From Lichenostomus cassidix (lineage: Eukaryota; Chordata; Aves; Passeriformes; Meliphagidae), in contig CM039211.1 of the NCBI GenBank assembly GCA_008360975.2, forward strand, positions 18,572,943-18,636,942: a stretch of DNA of 64,000 bases. Reading direction: 5' to 3'. Positions 1 to 13,315 of the stretch are shown one piece after another (the first letter of the stretch is position 1; the number at the start of each line of letters is the position of its first letter). Both the position numbers and the translations under genes were made by a program. The notes beneath the pieces were generated by a model, which did not search any database, was not told where the DNA came from, and saw only the letters and a list, made by a program, of their open reading frames with translations.

Positions 1-1774
1 CCCCTTATTTTCTGTTTAATTAGTCCTACTGAGATGTAGAGATCATTAACACGGTCAGAGAACAATGTTAGTGTGATGTTTGGTGATATGAGGGTATATT
101 TTGAGGAAGTAAAAAGTTTCCTTTTCCTCTCTAAAACAAAATTCAATGAGTTATTTTTGTTACACCATGAATTATAACTAGGAAAAAGAAAGTAATGTGT
201 TCAGAAGAGTTAATCCTTTTGGCAGAAGCAGTGACAGAAGCACTGTCCTATCCCTAAATCCAGAAGGAGGTTTAAAGGGGAAAAAGGAGACTGTACAGTT
301 AATTTCATTGAAAGAGCATATTTATGGGTTTTTTTTTTACGTCTATTTGTGATTGAAAATGCTGATTTACGGACATTTATTAAACCAGGAGATGTTTATT
401 TATCTATATATGGCAGCTGTAAGGAGCAGAGCAGGTCAAAGCTTAGCATTCTGCTAAGCACTATTTAAACTGATAGCAAATGACATTCCCCTCCCTGAAG
501 TCATTAGAGTCTAAAATAAATGTTCATAGAATAACCTTCTAAATACAATTTATGTGCAGCATAAAGCATTCTATTTTAAGAGAGACATATGGGAAGGAGA
601 AGGTTGCTAATAAGGTTACATCTACACACAAGGTTACAAGAGGAGATGTATTTTCCCTGCTCATGCCCTCAGATGGATGTTAGCCAGCTCTGGCCTGGAG
701 TGACCAGGCTCTGTCAGCATAATACTGTTGTGGTGGCAAAATACTCAGTCTCTTAGCAGGACCTGCTGGCCCTGAAGCTACTGGGTTTGTATTATGCAAG
801 GACTGGAGCAAGGCCACGCTGTGCATCAAAGAGAAATGAAATGGGAGCAATTCATGTGAAGGTGGGTGATAGTAAAAGGATTACCTCAAGACTGCTTTAA
901 TAGAAACCTTGAACCTGTTGCTGACCTTGCAACTGAAGGCCCCAAAGCTGAATAACCCTGTCTTCCTGGTTCTCTTTAGTAGAAAAACAATATTCCTCTA
1001 GATGTCAAAAGGGATGTCGAAAGGATTTCAAAATAAGTCTTCCCTCCTTTGGCTTAATTGAGTGATTTTAGACCAGGACCTGTCTCCAAATTTACTACCT
1101 TTCATTAAGAGTAGATGCACACATAGAGTTGTAAGTGTGGTAAATGTCAGAATAACCAAGCTTGGGACTGTGCAGTAATATTTTGTTTTTTCAGAGATAT
1201 GAGAATGGATCTGTTGGTTATTAAGGACAAGTTGTAGCACCTTAGCTCTCCATTACTGTTCACTCCACCATTTTTAATTACAGAGGGGAGGAAAAAAAAA
1301 GCCACAAAAGCATAAGGAATGTTCAGCATGAAGCAATTCGACTTACACCAGGTGAAAGTAGCCTGTAAAGGTCAATTACTCAAGACACTTAGTACAAAGA
1401 AATTTTTTCCTGTAGGGTCAGAAGTGCAGTATTATCAAATTATTATTATTGAGATGTAAAGTGAACAGAAATCTAAGCTATACTGAACTATCTTTGCTTG
1501 TTTACAAACCTGTTTGCGCAGTATAAGATCAAAGCTAAATCAAGCCTTGAAGTTTGCTGAATCTGCATCCTCCTTATATTAGGAACAAATAAAAAAAAGA
1601 GAAGGGAAGGTCAGTGACAAAAGAGAAAGGAATCATTCTGAAGAGAAAAAAGCTGTATATACAGATCACAGTCCTCTCTCCTAAAAAGAGTCTAGTGCGT
1701 AAGCATCAGTAAATACTGAAAAGCTACATCCTCTGCATCTCTCAATTCACTGGGTGGGTAAACTTATCCTGGAG
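1..1774. other. Intergenic or intronic DNA, no gene seen
   Basis: No supported gene. A perfect 8-bp hairpin (gcttagca / tgctaagc, 3-nt loop) lies at about 441-459. The stretch from about 655 to 840 is richer in GC than its surroundings but matches nothing I recognise. Two overlapping minus-strand open frames of 60-70 codons at about 1028-1329 have no family signature and are in the range expected by chance. Confidence 0.6.
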
Positions 1775-2260
1775 GAGATTGGCTTGGTTAAATGGGACTT
1801 TCCCTTTGTGAACACACTGGCTGTGCCTGATGGTTGTGCTGTCCTCTAAATGACTTTTGATGACACCCAGTCTCTACCCCTGTCCTCCATAATTTTGCCA
1901 GGTGCTGAGGTTAGACTCACAGGTCTGTGTGCTTCTGGGTCTGCCCTCACACCCTTCTTGCAAACTGCAATAACAATGGACAAACTTCCAAACAGCAGGG
2001 AATACCCCAGACTCCTTAACATTTGGTAGCTGATGAAGAGAATTCCATAAGACCTCCCAGCTCCTTCAGTTCTCTGGGATGCATCCCATCAGGCCCCATG
2101 GGCACATGAACATTCCCCTGACACAGCTGGTCTCTGACAAGTTCAGTGTCCAAACAAATGGGAAGTCAATGTTCCTACTCTCATGGTATTTTATCTCAGA
2201 GGATTGGGCAGTCCATGGTCTATCAGGATTATTATAAACAGAGGAAAAGAGCACTGTGTC
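1775..2260 (-). mobile_element. CR1 LINE fragment, N-terminal half of reverse transcriptase
   Basis: Read on the minus strand, the region around 2060-2100 encodes GPDGMHPRELKEL (with M before it), the highly characteristic start of the CR1 ORF2 reverse-transcriptase domain. Further along the minus strand come degraded counterparts of the FKKG...GNYRPVSLTS block (near 1905-1960) and of the SQHGF block (near 1800-1835). Stops and frameshifts break the frame, so it is a dead copy. The right edge, near 2220-2255, resembles the linker before the RT domain. No CR1 3' tail is present at the left edge, so this is an internal piece rather than a simple 5'-truncated insertion. Boundaries are approximate. 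Confidence 0.8.
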
Positions 2261-5200
2261 TGTTTTGGTCTAGACTTAAGTGGATTAAGTCCTGACTGAA
2301 AAGAAGAGAGGAAGCAGAAGAAAAAAGCACAAACAAATGAATTTCCCACCTATTTTCCAGGTTCCTCCTCTACTGAATCCATCATCCTTGTCTAAAATCC
2401 TAGTCCTTTGGAAAATGGCCAACCTCACTATTGCTTTGTGGGGTATGTCTTGGTCTTTCCACTCCTTTTTCCACCATTTATCCACCTCCCCTCTTCTTAA
2501 CCACCCACTTACTCCTGTGATATCTTTGAGGTGGAGGAGCCTTTAGAGCTGACTGTCAACATTAACATCGAATCAAAGTTGCCTCAGAGATATTTTACAA
2601 CTGTCCAAAAGTGATAAACTATTCCTTGTGGCTTGAGTGCCCCTGCTCCCTTGAGCTGCAAGAGGGGTAAGGACACTATGAGTTATATATCAAAAGCAAA
2701 GCATTTAATCCCGATTTAGGAGCAGACAGGCAGATGGTTATATTTAAATTAGGTCAGCAGTACAAAGTTGAGCACTTAGGCATAAAAAAGGATCTATATT
2801 GCTTTTCTTTGTCAGTGCTGACCACGGTCCTGGGAAGTCTTCTAAATTCTACCAGAAGTCATGGGAAAATATCACCAATGACTTCAGCAAAATTTGCATC
2901 AGGCAATTTAATTTGGATATAATTTTTTATGCATTAAAAGTTATCGTTTTTCAGACATTGCCTTGCCCCTTACACCTCCAAGTCATTGGAGAATTATTGA
3001 AATAGAAAATCTGGCTTCAAGAAAAAAAGAGAAGGCCGAGTGGATTTTCCCTGTTGTGTGGACCCACCACTGAGATTGCTATCTCAGAGATGATTTGCAG
3101 GTGGAAAGATGCCTGTATGTTTCTGCCGAGGCAAGTGTGGCTGCATCTAAATTTTATACTAACTCTGATTTTCTTCGTCTGGGACATAGATAGGACAGGC
3201 TGTAGGTTTCTCTGTATTTTAAAGCTTTGGAGTGAGACCTAGGCAATCATTTATGTGCATGTCATCACTTTATTTGGTCACATAATGATACTTTTCTCAT
3301 ACATAAAATTATCAGGGATCTCGGGCAGCAATTTCAGTTAGTCAAATGAGGCCTTGCTGCCACAAAGTATATTCATGATTAACAAGAACATACCAACTTC
3401 CAAAATTGCATTGTGACTTAAAATTTCATGTGGTTACAAGGAGCTACAAAACCTTTTAGGGATTGCTACCTCTTTAGTAATCCAGTCACTCTTTTAAGTC
3501 ATAACAAATTCAATTTAACTTTGTATCTTTCTGCCTGCCAGAAAACTCTACTTTTAGTCATCATGAATACTAAACCAGATTAAAGCTGTAACGTAAAGAA
3601 CATAGAAATGCATAATTACTTATGCAAATACGTTCAGTTTGAGTAATTAACGGTGACAATAAGAAATCAAGATACTTCAATTAAACTGTTATGCAATGTT
3701 TCCAATTCCAAGAAATTACAGCAAAAAAATAACAAAGCAGCAAGTCATACTGAACAAGGTAAATGATTACCTAGCTGCTTCAAATCCATGTTAAAAAAAA
3801 CCATAACAACAAAACCAAAATAAACAAACTAGCACACCAATAAAGAGCTTAATGCTGGTGCCTCGTTGGAGCTACATACCTAGGCAAAGAAAAGGCAAAT
3901 AAATACCACAGAAGCAGAATGCAGAAGATAATGTGAAATTAATTTGGTTCCATTTCTTCAAAATAGTAGAATACCTGCATATTCAAGATGACATGTCTGA
4001 CTAAGTATAATTTGCTTCTTGTGAATGTAACCCTCAGGAAAACACCTACTTTGTCTTACATGGGCACTTTCAAATAAATGAACCCTGAAATATATTTTCT
4101 AGAACCTCTGTATTTCAGGATGATTTCATGCTCCACATAATGAAACATTTTACCTCTTTTCTACTGCAGAGTGCAGAAACATATGCATTTGTGGCTTCAA
4201 GAAAGCAGTCTTTAGTACGCTACACACAACATTTAGGTCCCCCATGTAACAACATTTTTTGCTGACTTGCTAATCTGCCCTGTTATACAATTTTTGATGC
4301 TTTTGCTGTTTTGTGCAATGTGTAGGGAAAAAGGTTTTTTCAAGGCCAGATGTATTAGTTAGACAGACATATTTCTTGCTGGTAGTACAGGTGTCACTTT
4401 CTAAAAAAATATATTATTTTTAATTCTTTAAGGCAATTATGACTGGAGACTGGCCCTCAACATCAAGCATAGAAAGACAGACTGGATTGTGCCCATGAAA
4501 ATAGATTCAGAAATCACAGAATACCCATACACATTTATCTTGTGTAAACCAAATTCTGTCCTATCTCTTCCTGTGCATCCAGGGCTTGAGCCAGTATAAT
4601 TTTATCCTAATTTTAAATGAACAGGGATGATACAAAAAGGTGAGAGTGCTTGACTTTGAGTTTATATGGTGTTCTCAGTTACTGAAGTTGTGCACACAAA
4701 CAAATGTTTTACTCAAGCTAACACTTTAGCTTTCATTAAATGTCTTTTCTTTGAAAGATTCAGAGTTGAGTACAAAACACAAAAAATATTTATTCACTTC
4801 TAAAGGACTTTGTGGTATCTTAGTTTTCCTTTTATGAATAGTTAAAATAATAACATTAAATAAGTAAAGCTCTCCATGTTTTGCATGCTTTATACCACTG
4901 AGCCTTGTTTGTCCATTGGCAAGGCAGATAAGTAGATATCATTATCTGAAATACAGAACTCTTTTCTGAAGGTTTAAGAATAAGTATACTGCACAGCATA
5001 GATCAAATTTAGGTAGCTAATGTTTTTCTTTATGTAATCCACTCTTTTGAGACATAAAATATTTCTAGCAACACTCAGAGATACAGACTTTGGAAAAAAC
5101 TCTTTCATTAGGAGGGCAAAAGGTGCATTGACATGTTCAATTTTAAGTTACCAATTTAATTTTGAGGTGATTTACTCCAAGCCAGTGCAGAAAGAGGCAG

Positions 5201-8200
5201 AGCCAAAAGAGAACATCATAGAGAAACAGCTGGGTTCCCACCATGGTGTTGCAGCCATTACAACAGATTTTCTCTCCTGCTCTCTATCAAACAGAATTGC
5301 AGCTACTTACCCATTTTTAAATTCTGAGAAAGGAAAATGAGTACATGTTTGCAAGTCAAGGGCAGGTGAATAGTTTAGGTGCCATGTCTATGATGAAAAA
5401 GCTTTATTAAGTTTAATGCAATATATACATGCAGTGAGAAAGTAAACTCCAGAAAGATAACTTGTAATTTACTTAAAATCATGCCAACTTACACACTGTG
5501 AAAATAAAAGGTTTTCTGTTTCTCACCAGTTTACTTTTCTCCACCTTTTTCTTGTTCTCTATTTATACAGAAATCACATTCTAATCAATAGGCAATGGCA
5601 TTTCCACTTTCATAGTATGGAGAATATGTTTTAAGCCTACACAAAAAAAAAGCTCTCAGCATATCAGGCACTGTAAATGTATCAAAATAGTGAATATGGA
5701 CTGAATTCTTACATCTCTTGTAAGGATTTTTGGAGGTGCAATAACAAGCTACTGGGTTGCCAAAGTCCTCAGAAGGTTTTGCTATGAGACTACCCACCTG
5801 TCTTAGAAAATGGGCAGCTCCAGGCTGTGCCCCTCTCAGCATCCACTGCACATATCTGGAAAGGAGGATCAATGGCTGTCATTTTCCAGCTACTCCAACC
5901 TTTAAAATAGGCCCTTGAAGGAGAAAACATTCAAGAAATAAATTTCTCTGACATAATGTAGCAAGCATCCCTTATCCATCTTGGTATTTTTTCTCTGCTG
6001 TGTCCTCATGTCCCACATGAACTCAAGCAGACCTGGAAACCAGGAACTATATCCCAATTTTAAACATTTCAGTCTTGAAATAGAAGAGACTTCATGACTT
6101 CAGCCGTGATTTGAAAGTGATATAGAATTCCAGTTACAAAGAACTTTGATCAAAGATAACACTATTTTTACAGTGACTTGAACTTAAGTCTATGAGGGAA
6201 GGAAATGTTCTTAAAAGGAATTTTTTTTAGCTTACTTACCCTGTCAGTTGTGATGTTTCAGCATTAGAAAAAGATGAATTAGTATTTATGCAATTGTCTT
6301 TACCCAAGAATTTCAACATCCATGAAAATTAAAATATTGAACGATTAATCTTAAATATTAGGCAGATTAAGCAAATTCCCAGTGAGAATGTAGAGACCTG
6401 ATGGTATTTTTAGTTCCATCTCTTTTACTAAATTGCTTTTTGTGCATATAAGGGCATCTGGAGTTAATGATGCAGATTTCACAATGTTGCATCTCCATTC
6501 TTTGAATGAATTCAGGGTTCATCCATCCCCTGACCTCTTCACTGACTGCTGCCTGTGCATACAGCACTAGCATGGCACATCCCTGCTGGAGTCTCTACAG
6601 AAACAGAACATTTCTCTCTGGCAATGCAGCATTGTGTCTTGGTCACAAAAAAGAAAAGTGAAGTGAACATTACTGAGAAATGATCTATCTATAGCACCTG
6701 TAGCCAGTGGGATCCTTAAGACATCTGTGTGAATTTAGTCCTAGCCCAGAGTTTTATCATTGCTCTTAATGCCAAACAGATTTTTCATGTGTTTGTGTGC
6801 CAGCTAGGTAATAAAATTTTGTTTTAATTGGTGCAATTAGTCCATGAAAAGTGAGACAATAAAACACTACTAGTTCTTTTGGTTTTTTGTTGGGTTTAAA
6901 TCTGTAAGTAAGTTTGTTTATTTTTCTTATTATCACTGAAAAAAATGCCAGCTAAAATTAAGAAATTTAACATTGCAGAGCTTCCAAACTATTAAAAAGC
7001 TGAGATATCTTAAGTGCCATTGAGGGCACACTTGCAAAGTAACAGGATTGCAAAAGTGAAAATTCAACACTGCAAAAAACAACCACACATATTTCCATTC
7101 CAAAAGGATTTCCAGACTGGCAAAAATGAGCATTTGTGTGCTTGAAAGCTAACTGTGTATCACCTGGAAGTAACAGCCCAGTACTGAGTTTCATTCTGTA
7201 TTTGCGAGATTGTGTTTCCTAACACCAAAAAAAGGTATTTTTGTTGGTTTAGGTCTGGTTTTCTTCCATTTTGTCTTCCCAAGAACTGATCTAGATACAT
7301 TCCTCTGACTTTTGCCTTTTTTGAAAATTGTTCCTGGAAGAATATTTCATGGTGTTATTACATACTTTTCCTGCTACTTGTTATGAAATGTTTGAAAAAT
7401 TTTAATACCTACAACTCTCTTTTTTTGAAAAGCTAGTACTGTTGGCAGTCTCAGCAATCTTTCTCTTTTTTGTTATTGGGCATGCTGTCACTGGACAGGG
7501 CAGTTATCTGACCCTTATCAGAAAAGAAGGTCACCAACAGGACACTAAAACATTTTTAAGAAACAAGAACAATTCTTTGTGTTTAAGAGAAGGTTACATG
7601 TACCTATATGTACATTGACAGGCAGAGAAACCACTTGAAATCTCTTAGAATGATACCTGCCATCTACACAAAACTATTTCAATGGAGCTTAACAAAAGAA
7701 CAAGAAAACTGGTTTGGTGTTTGTCATTTTTCACCTCCTCCCACACAAAGCTAGGAGGATTTGAAGCCTGTGTCAGCACTGCATCCCTAATTTCACCTTC
7801 TGATGATGCAGTGGAGTGACAATCCAAGCATATTTCCTGAGTTCTTACAGAGTGACTCTCAGGGCACAAAACCAGTTCTAACTAAAGTTCCCATGGCATT
7901 ATAATAAGGAGAATTTCCCTAACTGGAAATGTAACTGTGGAGGGTCTGCAGATGACTTTTTTTTGGTAGCAGAAGCGGCTCTCCTGATCTTTCAGTGCAA
8001 ATCCTGATAAGCACTGACCTGTGAGGTACTGATTGGTTTGGTTGAGTGCAATCATAAATCAATTCTGAAAACAGGCCCCAGCTCACTGAGATTTAAACAA
8101 GATTCACTAAAGAGAATGATAATGATAAATAGATGGAAGAGAAAGATAATAATTTTTTCCCAACAATGTTACAAAAGGACTTAAAAACCATTTACACTGA

Positions 8201-9302
8201 TGGTTCCTAAAGCGTTTTACAGAAAGCCCTCATCTGTGTTACATCTGCTCATTGCAACACAAATTGCTTATGAAGCTAATACTTTGCATTTTGATAACTT
8301 GCTAATTGAAGAATCCCTTCATCCTTTAAGAATATAAATTATAACTTGATGTTATATGCCTCGTTAGATAACAGGTGTTTGGAGGACAGTTGCTAAACAG
8401 AAACGCTCGCCTAACTCTTATATAAGAAATCTTGCAATCTTAATGTACTCAAATGCTAACATTGTATAAAAGTCCTTCATCTGCTAGTCTGGTAAATTGT
8501 TCATCAGCACATAATAATTATTTTAGTTTAAGCACAAGCTGAGCCAACTTGTTGACTGCTTTGACTCAGTATGTGTAATCATATTATTTGTTTGGTTTCA
8601 GGTTACATGATTTGGCACTAATTGTTCTGAAATTGCATTCATTTCTGTTTCAGTATTATATCAAACTGTATTTCCATTAGTATAAATAGCAGCTGAGTGG
8701 AAGACAAAGGGACACCTCACCTCAATTAGGTGAGAAAAATTAATCAAGAGAAAATTATGTAACTATAATTAAACAAATTTTATGAGGGAATATACTTTCA
8801 TATATTATTGCAGGATGCAAGTTGTGCCTGTGGGTCAGATAAGCTTTAATTATCGATCTTAAATACAATACATTAATGACAAAAATAGGGTAAGATTCTG
8901 TGTGATTGTCCTTTCTTACAAACCAATTCCTTTATGAGAGACTGAACAATACATATGATAAAACCCCATTATTTTAACAAGAAAAGAATATTCTGATGAG
9001 TCTGAATTCTGTGTTGTAGGCCAAGTAAATTAAGATTTCTCCCTGCAGATATTGGGAAATTGAAATCATGTTTCCCACCTATCTGGTAATGAGGAATAAC
9101 TTACATAGCAAAGAAAGGAAGGTAAGATAACAAACACAGAAAAGTTTTGGTCTTGGTCTCTGGAGTAGAAATTTTGAGTATTTGGCTGTGTCTAATACTT
9201 TGCTTAGTGTGAACTCCCCATAGGATCTCTATTTTGGCCATATGAGATTAGTTCAATATCACATACTTTTTATTGCATATTATGTTTAATGTGTTTATAT
9301 TA
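2261..9302. other. Intergenic or intronic DNA, no gene seen
   Basis: Seven kilobases without a supported gene. The longest frames (97 codons at 5047-5340 plus, 95 codons at 5585-5872 minus) have no recognisable domain, no convincing splice or promoter context, and are no longer than chance frames in DNA of this composition. The piece from about 8270 to 8870 is dense in TAAT/ATTA homeodomain-type motifs and reads like enhancer DNA, but this is only a compositional impression. An octamer-like atgcaaat lies near 3622. Confidence 0.55.
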
Positions 9303-9343
9303 ATTTACAATATGTATTTCAGTCAGAAATACATATTGTAAAT
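9303..9343. repeat. Perfect inverted repeat, 18-bp arms, 5-nt loop
   Basis: The left arm atttacaatatgtatttc (9303-9320) is followed by the spacer agtca (9321-9325) and then the exact reverse complement (9326-9343). All 18 pairs match; the flanking bases do not pair. The surrounding DNA is AT-rich but not repetitive. It may be a remnant of a small palindromic DNA transposon, a cruciform-forming site, or a chance product of replication slippage between strands. At 41 nt it is too short for a normal microRNA precursor. Confidence 0.9.
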
Positions 9344-12099
9344 AGGTATTTAGGTGATTGTACCATTCTATCAGAAGTAAAACTTTCTACAACCTGTTAT
9401 TCAGATTAATTATATTACAGAAGGAACAAAAAAAAACCCAAAACCCAAGACAATTCAATAAAATAAATTTTTTCAGTCTTAATGGAATGAAATGTTTTGG
9501 CTGGTTTTCCACTTTCTGCAATAACCTCAATGTTTTTATATTACATTATTTCAAATAAGTTGGCACTGATGATTTATAACATCTAAATGGATTTATTGTA
9601 AAGTACATTTAAATGAAAATTAATCAAAGTTTGGGGTGGTTCTCGTGTCAGGCATGAGAGTCACATTTATGTTTTAAAATAATCTGAAATGAGAAATGAG
9701 AGATTTAGCTAATGTTTACAGAGTACAAAACACAAATCCAGTTATAAGATCTTAGTATTGCAAAGATCACTGAAATTAATTAAATTTCATGGGGCAAGAA
9801 ATCAAAAGAAGCATTCTAGAGGGAGTGGATATATAGCTTCACATATAGAAGGCAGAGTGATATCCTTGTTACACCCCCAGTTCACATTTTCTTTTAAGAA
9901 CAGCCTCCAGTTGTTCTGTTGTAATTCATACCAATTTAATTGGGACTGTTTTTTCTTAGCATACAAGAAATGAGGTTTTATTTCCTTTCTAAGATAGTCT
10001 TCCATATTCCAGTCACACATCAGACACATTCACCTGAGGCAGTGCAGAGAGGTCCCCTGGAAACAGCACACAGAAAAACCTCCACATTTTGCTTTCCAAA
10101 AGTCCAGGGCTTTTCGAGCAAATTTGATCCTCTTCACACAACATAGCAGAGACATACATGTGGAGTGTTCAGTGTGTCTTAATGCAGATTTTTTGTTGGG
10201 TTTTGGACATAGTCTGCTGTCTGTGTGATAAGCAGGAAAAAATCTGAGTCTGGCATTTAAAAAAGTCAATGTTTTTCTACTGGTATAAATCAATATACTT
10301 TAACTGAAATGCCAGAGAAGTATTAGAAAGGGGAAATTTCCCCATTTTGGAGCTGACAGAATGGAATGTAAATATTTATCTCATTTGACTTTTATTAGTT
10401 GAAAATGGAATACATGCAGATCTGAAAGCAGAATAACACAGATTCACTTGTTCATTTTTTGTCCCTCAAAAGTTCAAAACCACAGTTACCATGGTTGAGC
10501 CTCTGTTTCCTTCAATTAAAAATTAATGTTCTCTCACTTTAGGGGCCAAGGGGATAAATCAAAGGTATTAATTCAACACTATGCATAAACAGATTCCTAA
10601 CCTCCACTTGGAAAGTGGCTCCCTGTGCAGAGGGGAACTAAAGAAATGTCAAACTTTAATGTGCACATGCTGATGCCTTTCAGAAAAGGTGCAGGTGGGA
10701 GCTGCCTTGCTAAAAATAATGGAAGGATGGGTATTCAGAAGTCATATTTAATCAAAATTAATATCAGCATCTGCTTTTACACACAGGACGTCTGAAAGAT
10801 TGGATTTAAAGTTCAAATTATTTCTGTTTTAATTGAGGGAGCAAAAAATGACAGCACATTGAGGCATAAGGAACAAGGCATAAGAAAAGTTTTAGATGTT
10901 TGTGTTATCCATTGAACAGACAACCACCAAAACCATGTTAACCTCATGCAAAAGTTTCCAAAAAGGGAGTCTGTCAGAATACTATGATGAAAAAGTTGGA
11001 AGGGTAGCTGGAAATGCAATATAAATATATGTCAATACTACAGCGCTTAATGATGTTACAGAATTTCTCTTTCTTTAAAATATTGATTTAAAAAATTAAT
11101 TCATTAAGAAAAATAGGTAAGAATATGAAAGAATCACTGCTTTCTTAACTATAGCAAATGTCATTGCAGAGCTGAGTGAAATAATTATGTGGGCTCTTAG
11201 GTTCCACTGAGGTAGAGTATTTTGATGAGTGTTCCATTTGTCATTCAAAATTAAGGACTCAAACACTTTATGGGTGTCTAATCAATTTTTCAGGTTGTTG
11301 CATTGTTATCATTGGGACAGAAAATTTTAGTAACATGCTTAACTCTATCCTTTTTCACCTGCTCATCTCTAAAAAAAAGAAAAATTAAAAAGTCCTGTCA
11401 CAGTAATTTGCACACCTTTCTAGTGTCATATACAAATTTTCTTAATATTGCGCTTGGCCTGTGGTCCTATGGAAGTAACTGATGACTGTTGGATTTTGTT
11501 TTCCTGAGTTAGTAAAATAAAATCATGAGAAGGACCCAAACTCAAGGGAGGCACTGAATTTTTCAAATTTAATTTCAGATATCTAAAATGGTGTCCCCTC
11601 TTCTCAGTCATATGATGCAATTGTTATTTAATCTGTAGTAATTTGAGCTGTAGTTTTATGACACAACAGCTGTCCAGAGGTTCATAGTATTGTGTCCTTG
11701 ACTGTGGCTACATCTGTGAACAAATGACTTGAAAAGAATGAGAAGAGGCAAGCCACGGGGTTCCTCTTCTTGACACAATTTGCTTCATACTTAACAGTAT
11801 TTAGCACAGAGACTGCCTGAGTTATTAGTACATATATTTTGTAACCAGAGGTTTTCCCCAAGTCTTTAAATAAATTTCTCTTCCAAGAACTTGTCCAGCC
11901 TGCCATTTCATTCCTTCACATGAACTTTGAAATGAAACAAACTTGACAGAGAGCACAGCTTGCTATCTCTCTGATTAGGAGACACCTTTGGCTGTTTTGA
12001 ACTAGGCTCCTACCACCACCAGCATGTTCTGGAGGAGGTGAGAAAATCAATTTGCTTTCGTCATGACATGATGATTTGTGGACCTGCTGTCCGAAATTC
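9344..12099. other. Intergenic or intronic DNA, no gene seen
   Basis: No gene supported. Short frames of 64-87 codons occur on both strands, often overlapping (for example 9758-10293), as expected by chance. Nothing recognisable as a mobile element was found before about 12.1 kb. Confidence 0.55.
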
Positions 12100-12380
12100 T
12101 TTTAATCCCAGTTGGAGAGTACTAGTTTACTCATCCAGACCCAGTACAGGAGTTGCTTGGTGCCTTTGATCCTCCTTGTTGTCCTTTTCTGAAGTTTCTC
12201 CCTTTCTACTAGATTTTCTGCTATTGTTATTTTAAGAGGAGGAGATCAGAACTGTGCAGACCATTGAAGAAAGAGGAGGAAAAATCAAGTCTTCTTGTCC
12301 CTTAATTATTATTAACCTAATTATTTTCTAGCAATTTTCAACTTTATACTTGTTTTAGATCTGAAAATAGTTTGCATCAT
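12100..12380 (-). mobile_element. Old, diverged CR1/L3-like fragment
   Basis: The stretch near 12120-12270 resembles the antisense form of an old CR1/L3-type 3' region: tcctccttgttgtccttttctg, then a gag-atcagaactgtgcag block that corresponds to the usual 'gaccagaactgcac' segment, spaced as in that family. It is clearly more diverged than the CR1 copy that starts at 12815, suggesting an earlier insertion. Edges are uncertain and no coding frame survives. Confidence 0.5.
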
Positions 12381-12382
12381 GA

Positions 12383-12475
12383 ATTTGACTTTTCATGGAA
12401 CCGCGTATATGGCAAATTTGTACGTGGCAAAAACTGTGTTTATTTGACTTTTCATGGAATGTGTATATGGCAAAT
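12383..12475. repeat. Imperfect direct repeat of about 35 bp, spaced 59 bp
   Basis: Copy 1 (12383-12417) and copy 2 (12442-12475) both run from atttgacttttcatggaa to tatatggcaaat and differ by only a few bases and one indel in the middle. The unit including the spacer is 59 bp. A third, partial echo (tacgtggcaaa) lies between the copies. This looks like a local tandem duplication that has since diverged slightly. Confidence 0.8.
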
Positions 12476-13251
12476 ACACATTTTGAAAATCATCCCCATG
12501 CTTCAGTAAAGTCTTAGATTTGTTTTGAATGTTCCATTATTCTGTATTAAACAGCATGTCGTAAGACTGTCACAACATTTGTGCACCTCTGTATCAGTGT
12601 ATCTATCCTGACTAATCCCTCTCAGATGGAGAACAAAAGCACAAAGACAGGAGGTGAGTCACACAGAGTGCTTGCAATGATGTGCATGATGAATGTTGGA
12701 TCTCTGTTCCCCTGTTAAATAACTTGGATTAAGCGTTATATATCTTACCCTATCTAGAACCTCATCAGACTTGACAAGTTTCAGCAGTGAGATGGCTATC
12801 CTATGTCTAAATTTTCATAGAATTATAGAGTACAAAGTTCAAAGGGCACCTCAAGGATCATCTGGTCAGCCTTTCTTGGCAGATGCACAGTTTAAACAGG
12901 GTGGTCCTGCATCTTGCTCAGCCAAATCTTAAAAGTGTCCAACATAAGGGAATCCACCCCTTCCCTGTGATTGGTCCGGTGAACGATTGTTCTCATTGGG
13001 AAAAATTTTCCTCTGGTGTCCGAATGAGATCTCCCCAGAGTAACTTGTGCCCATTACCCCTCATCTTTTCCACGTCACTCCCTCTAACAAGGGAGTCTCC
13101 ATCTTCTTTGTAGCCAACCTTTTAAATACTGGAACACAGGATTAGGTCTACCCTCAGCCTTCTCTCTCAAGGCAGAAAACCCCAGTTCTCCAAGCCTTTT
13201 CCCCTATGGCAGGATTCCTGCTCCTTTGGTCATCTTTGTTGTCCTTCTGTA

Positions 13252-13315
13252 TACCCTTGTCAGCCAGTCCACATTTTTTTTTGTACCCTTGTCAGCCAGT
13301 CCACATTTTTTTTTG
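13252..13315. repeat. Perfect 32-bp tandem duplication inside CR1
   Basis: Two identical 32-bp units, 13252-13283 and 13284-13315, each starting tacccttgtcagccagtc and ending in nine T then G. It lies in the ORF2 C-terminal part of the CR1 copy, where the antisense CR1 sequence normally has a single 'ccctt-ccagcc-gtccac' block. The absence of any difference between the units suggests a recent event, younger than the insertion itself. Confidence 0.97.

Noticed and set aside
8688..8700. TATA-like box (gtataaatag) as a promoter
   Set aside because: No initiator, CpG-rich DNA or open frame follows; TATA-like words are frequent in AT-rich DNA.
9303..9343. microRNA precursor
   Set aside because: The stem of 18 pairs and total length of 41 nt are shorter than normal precursors, and flanking bases do not extend the stem.
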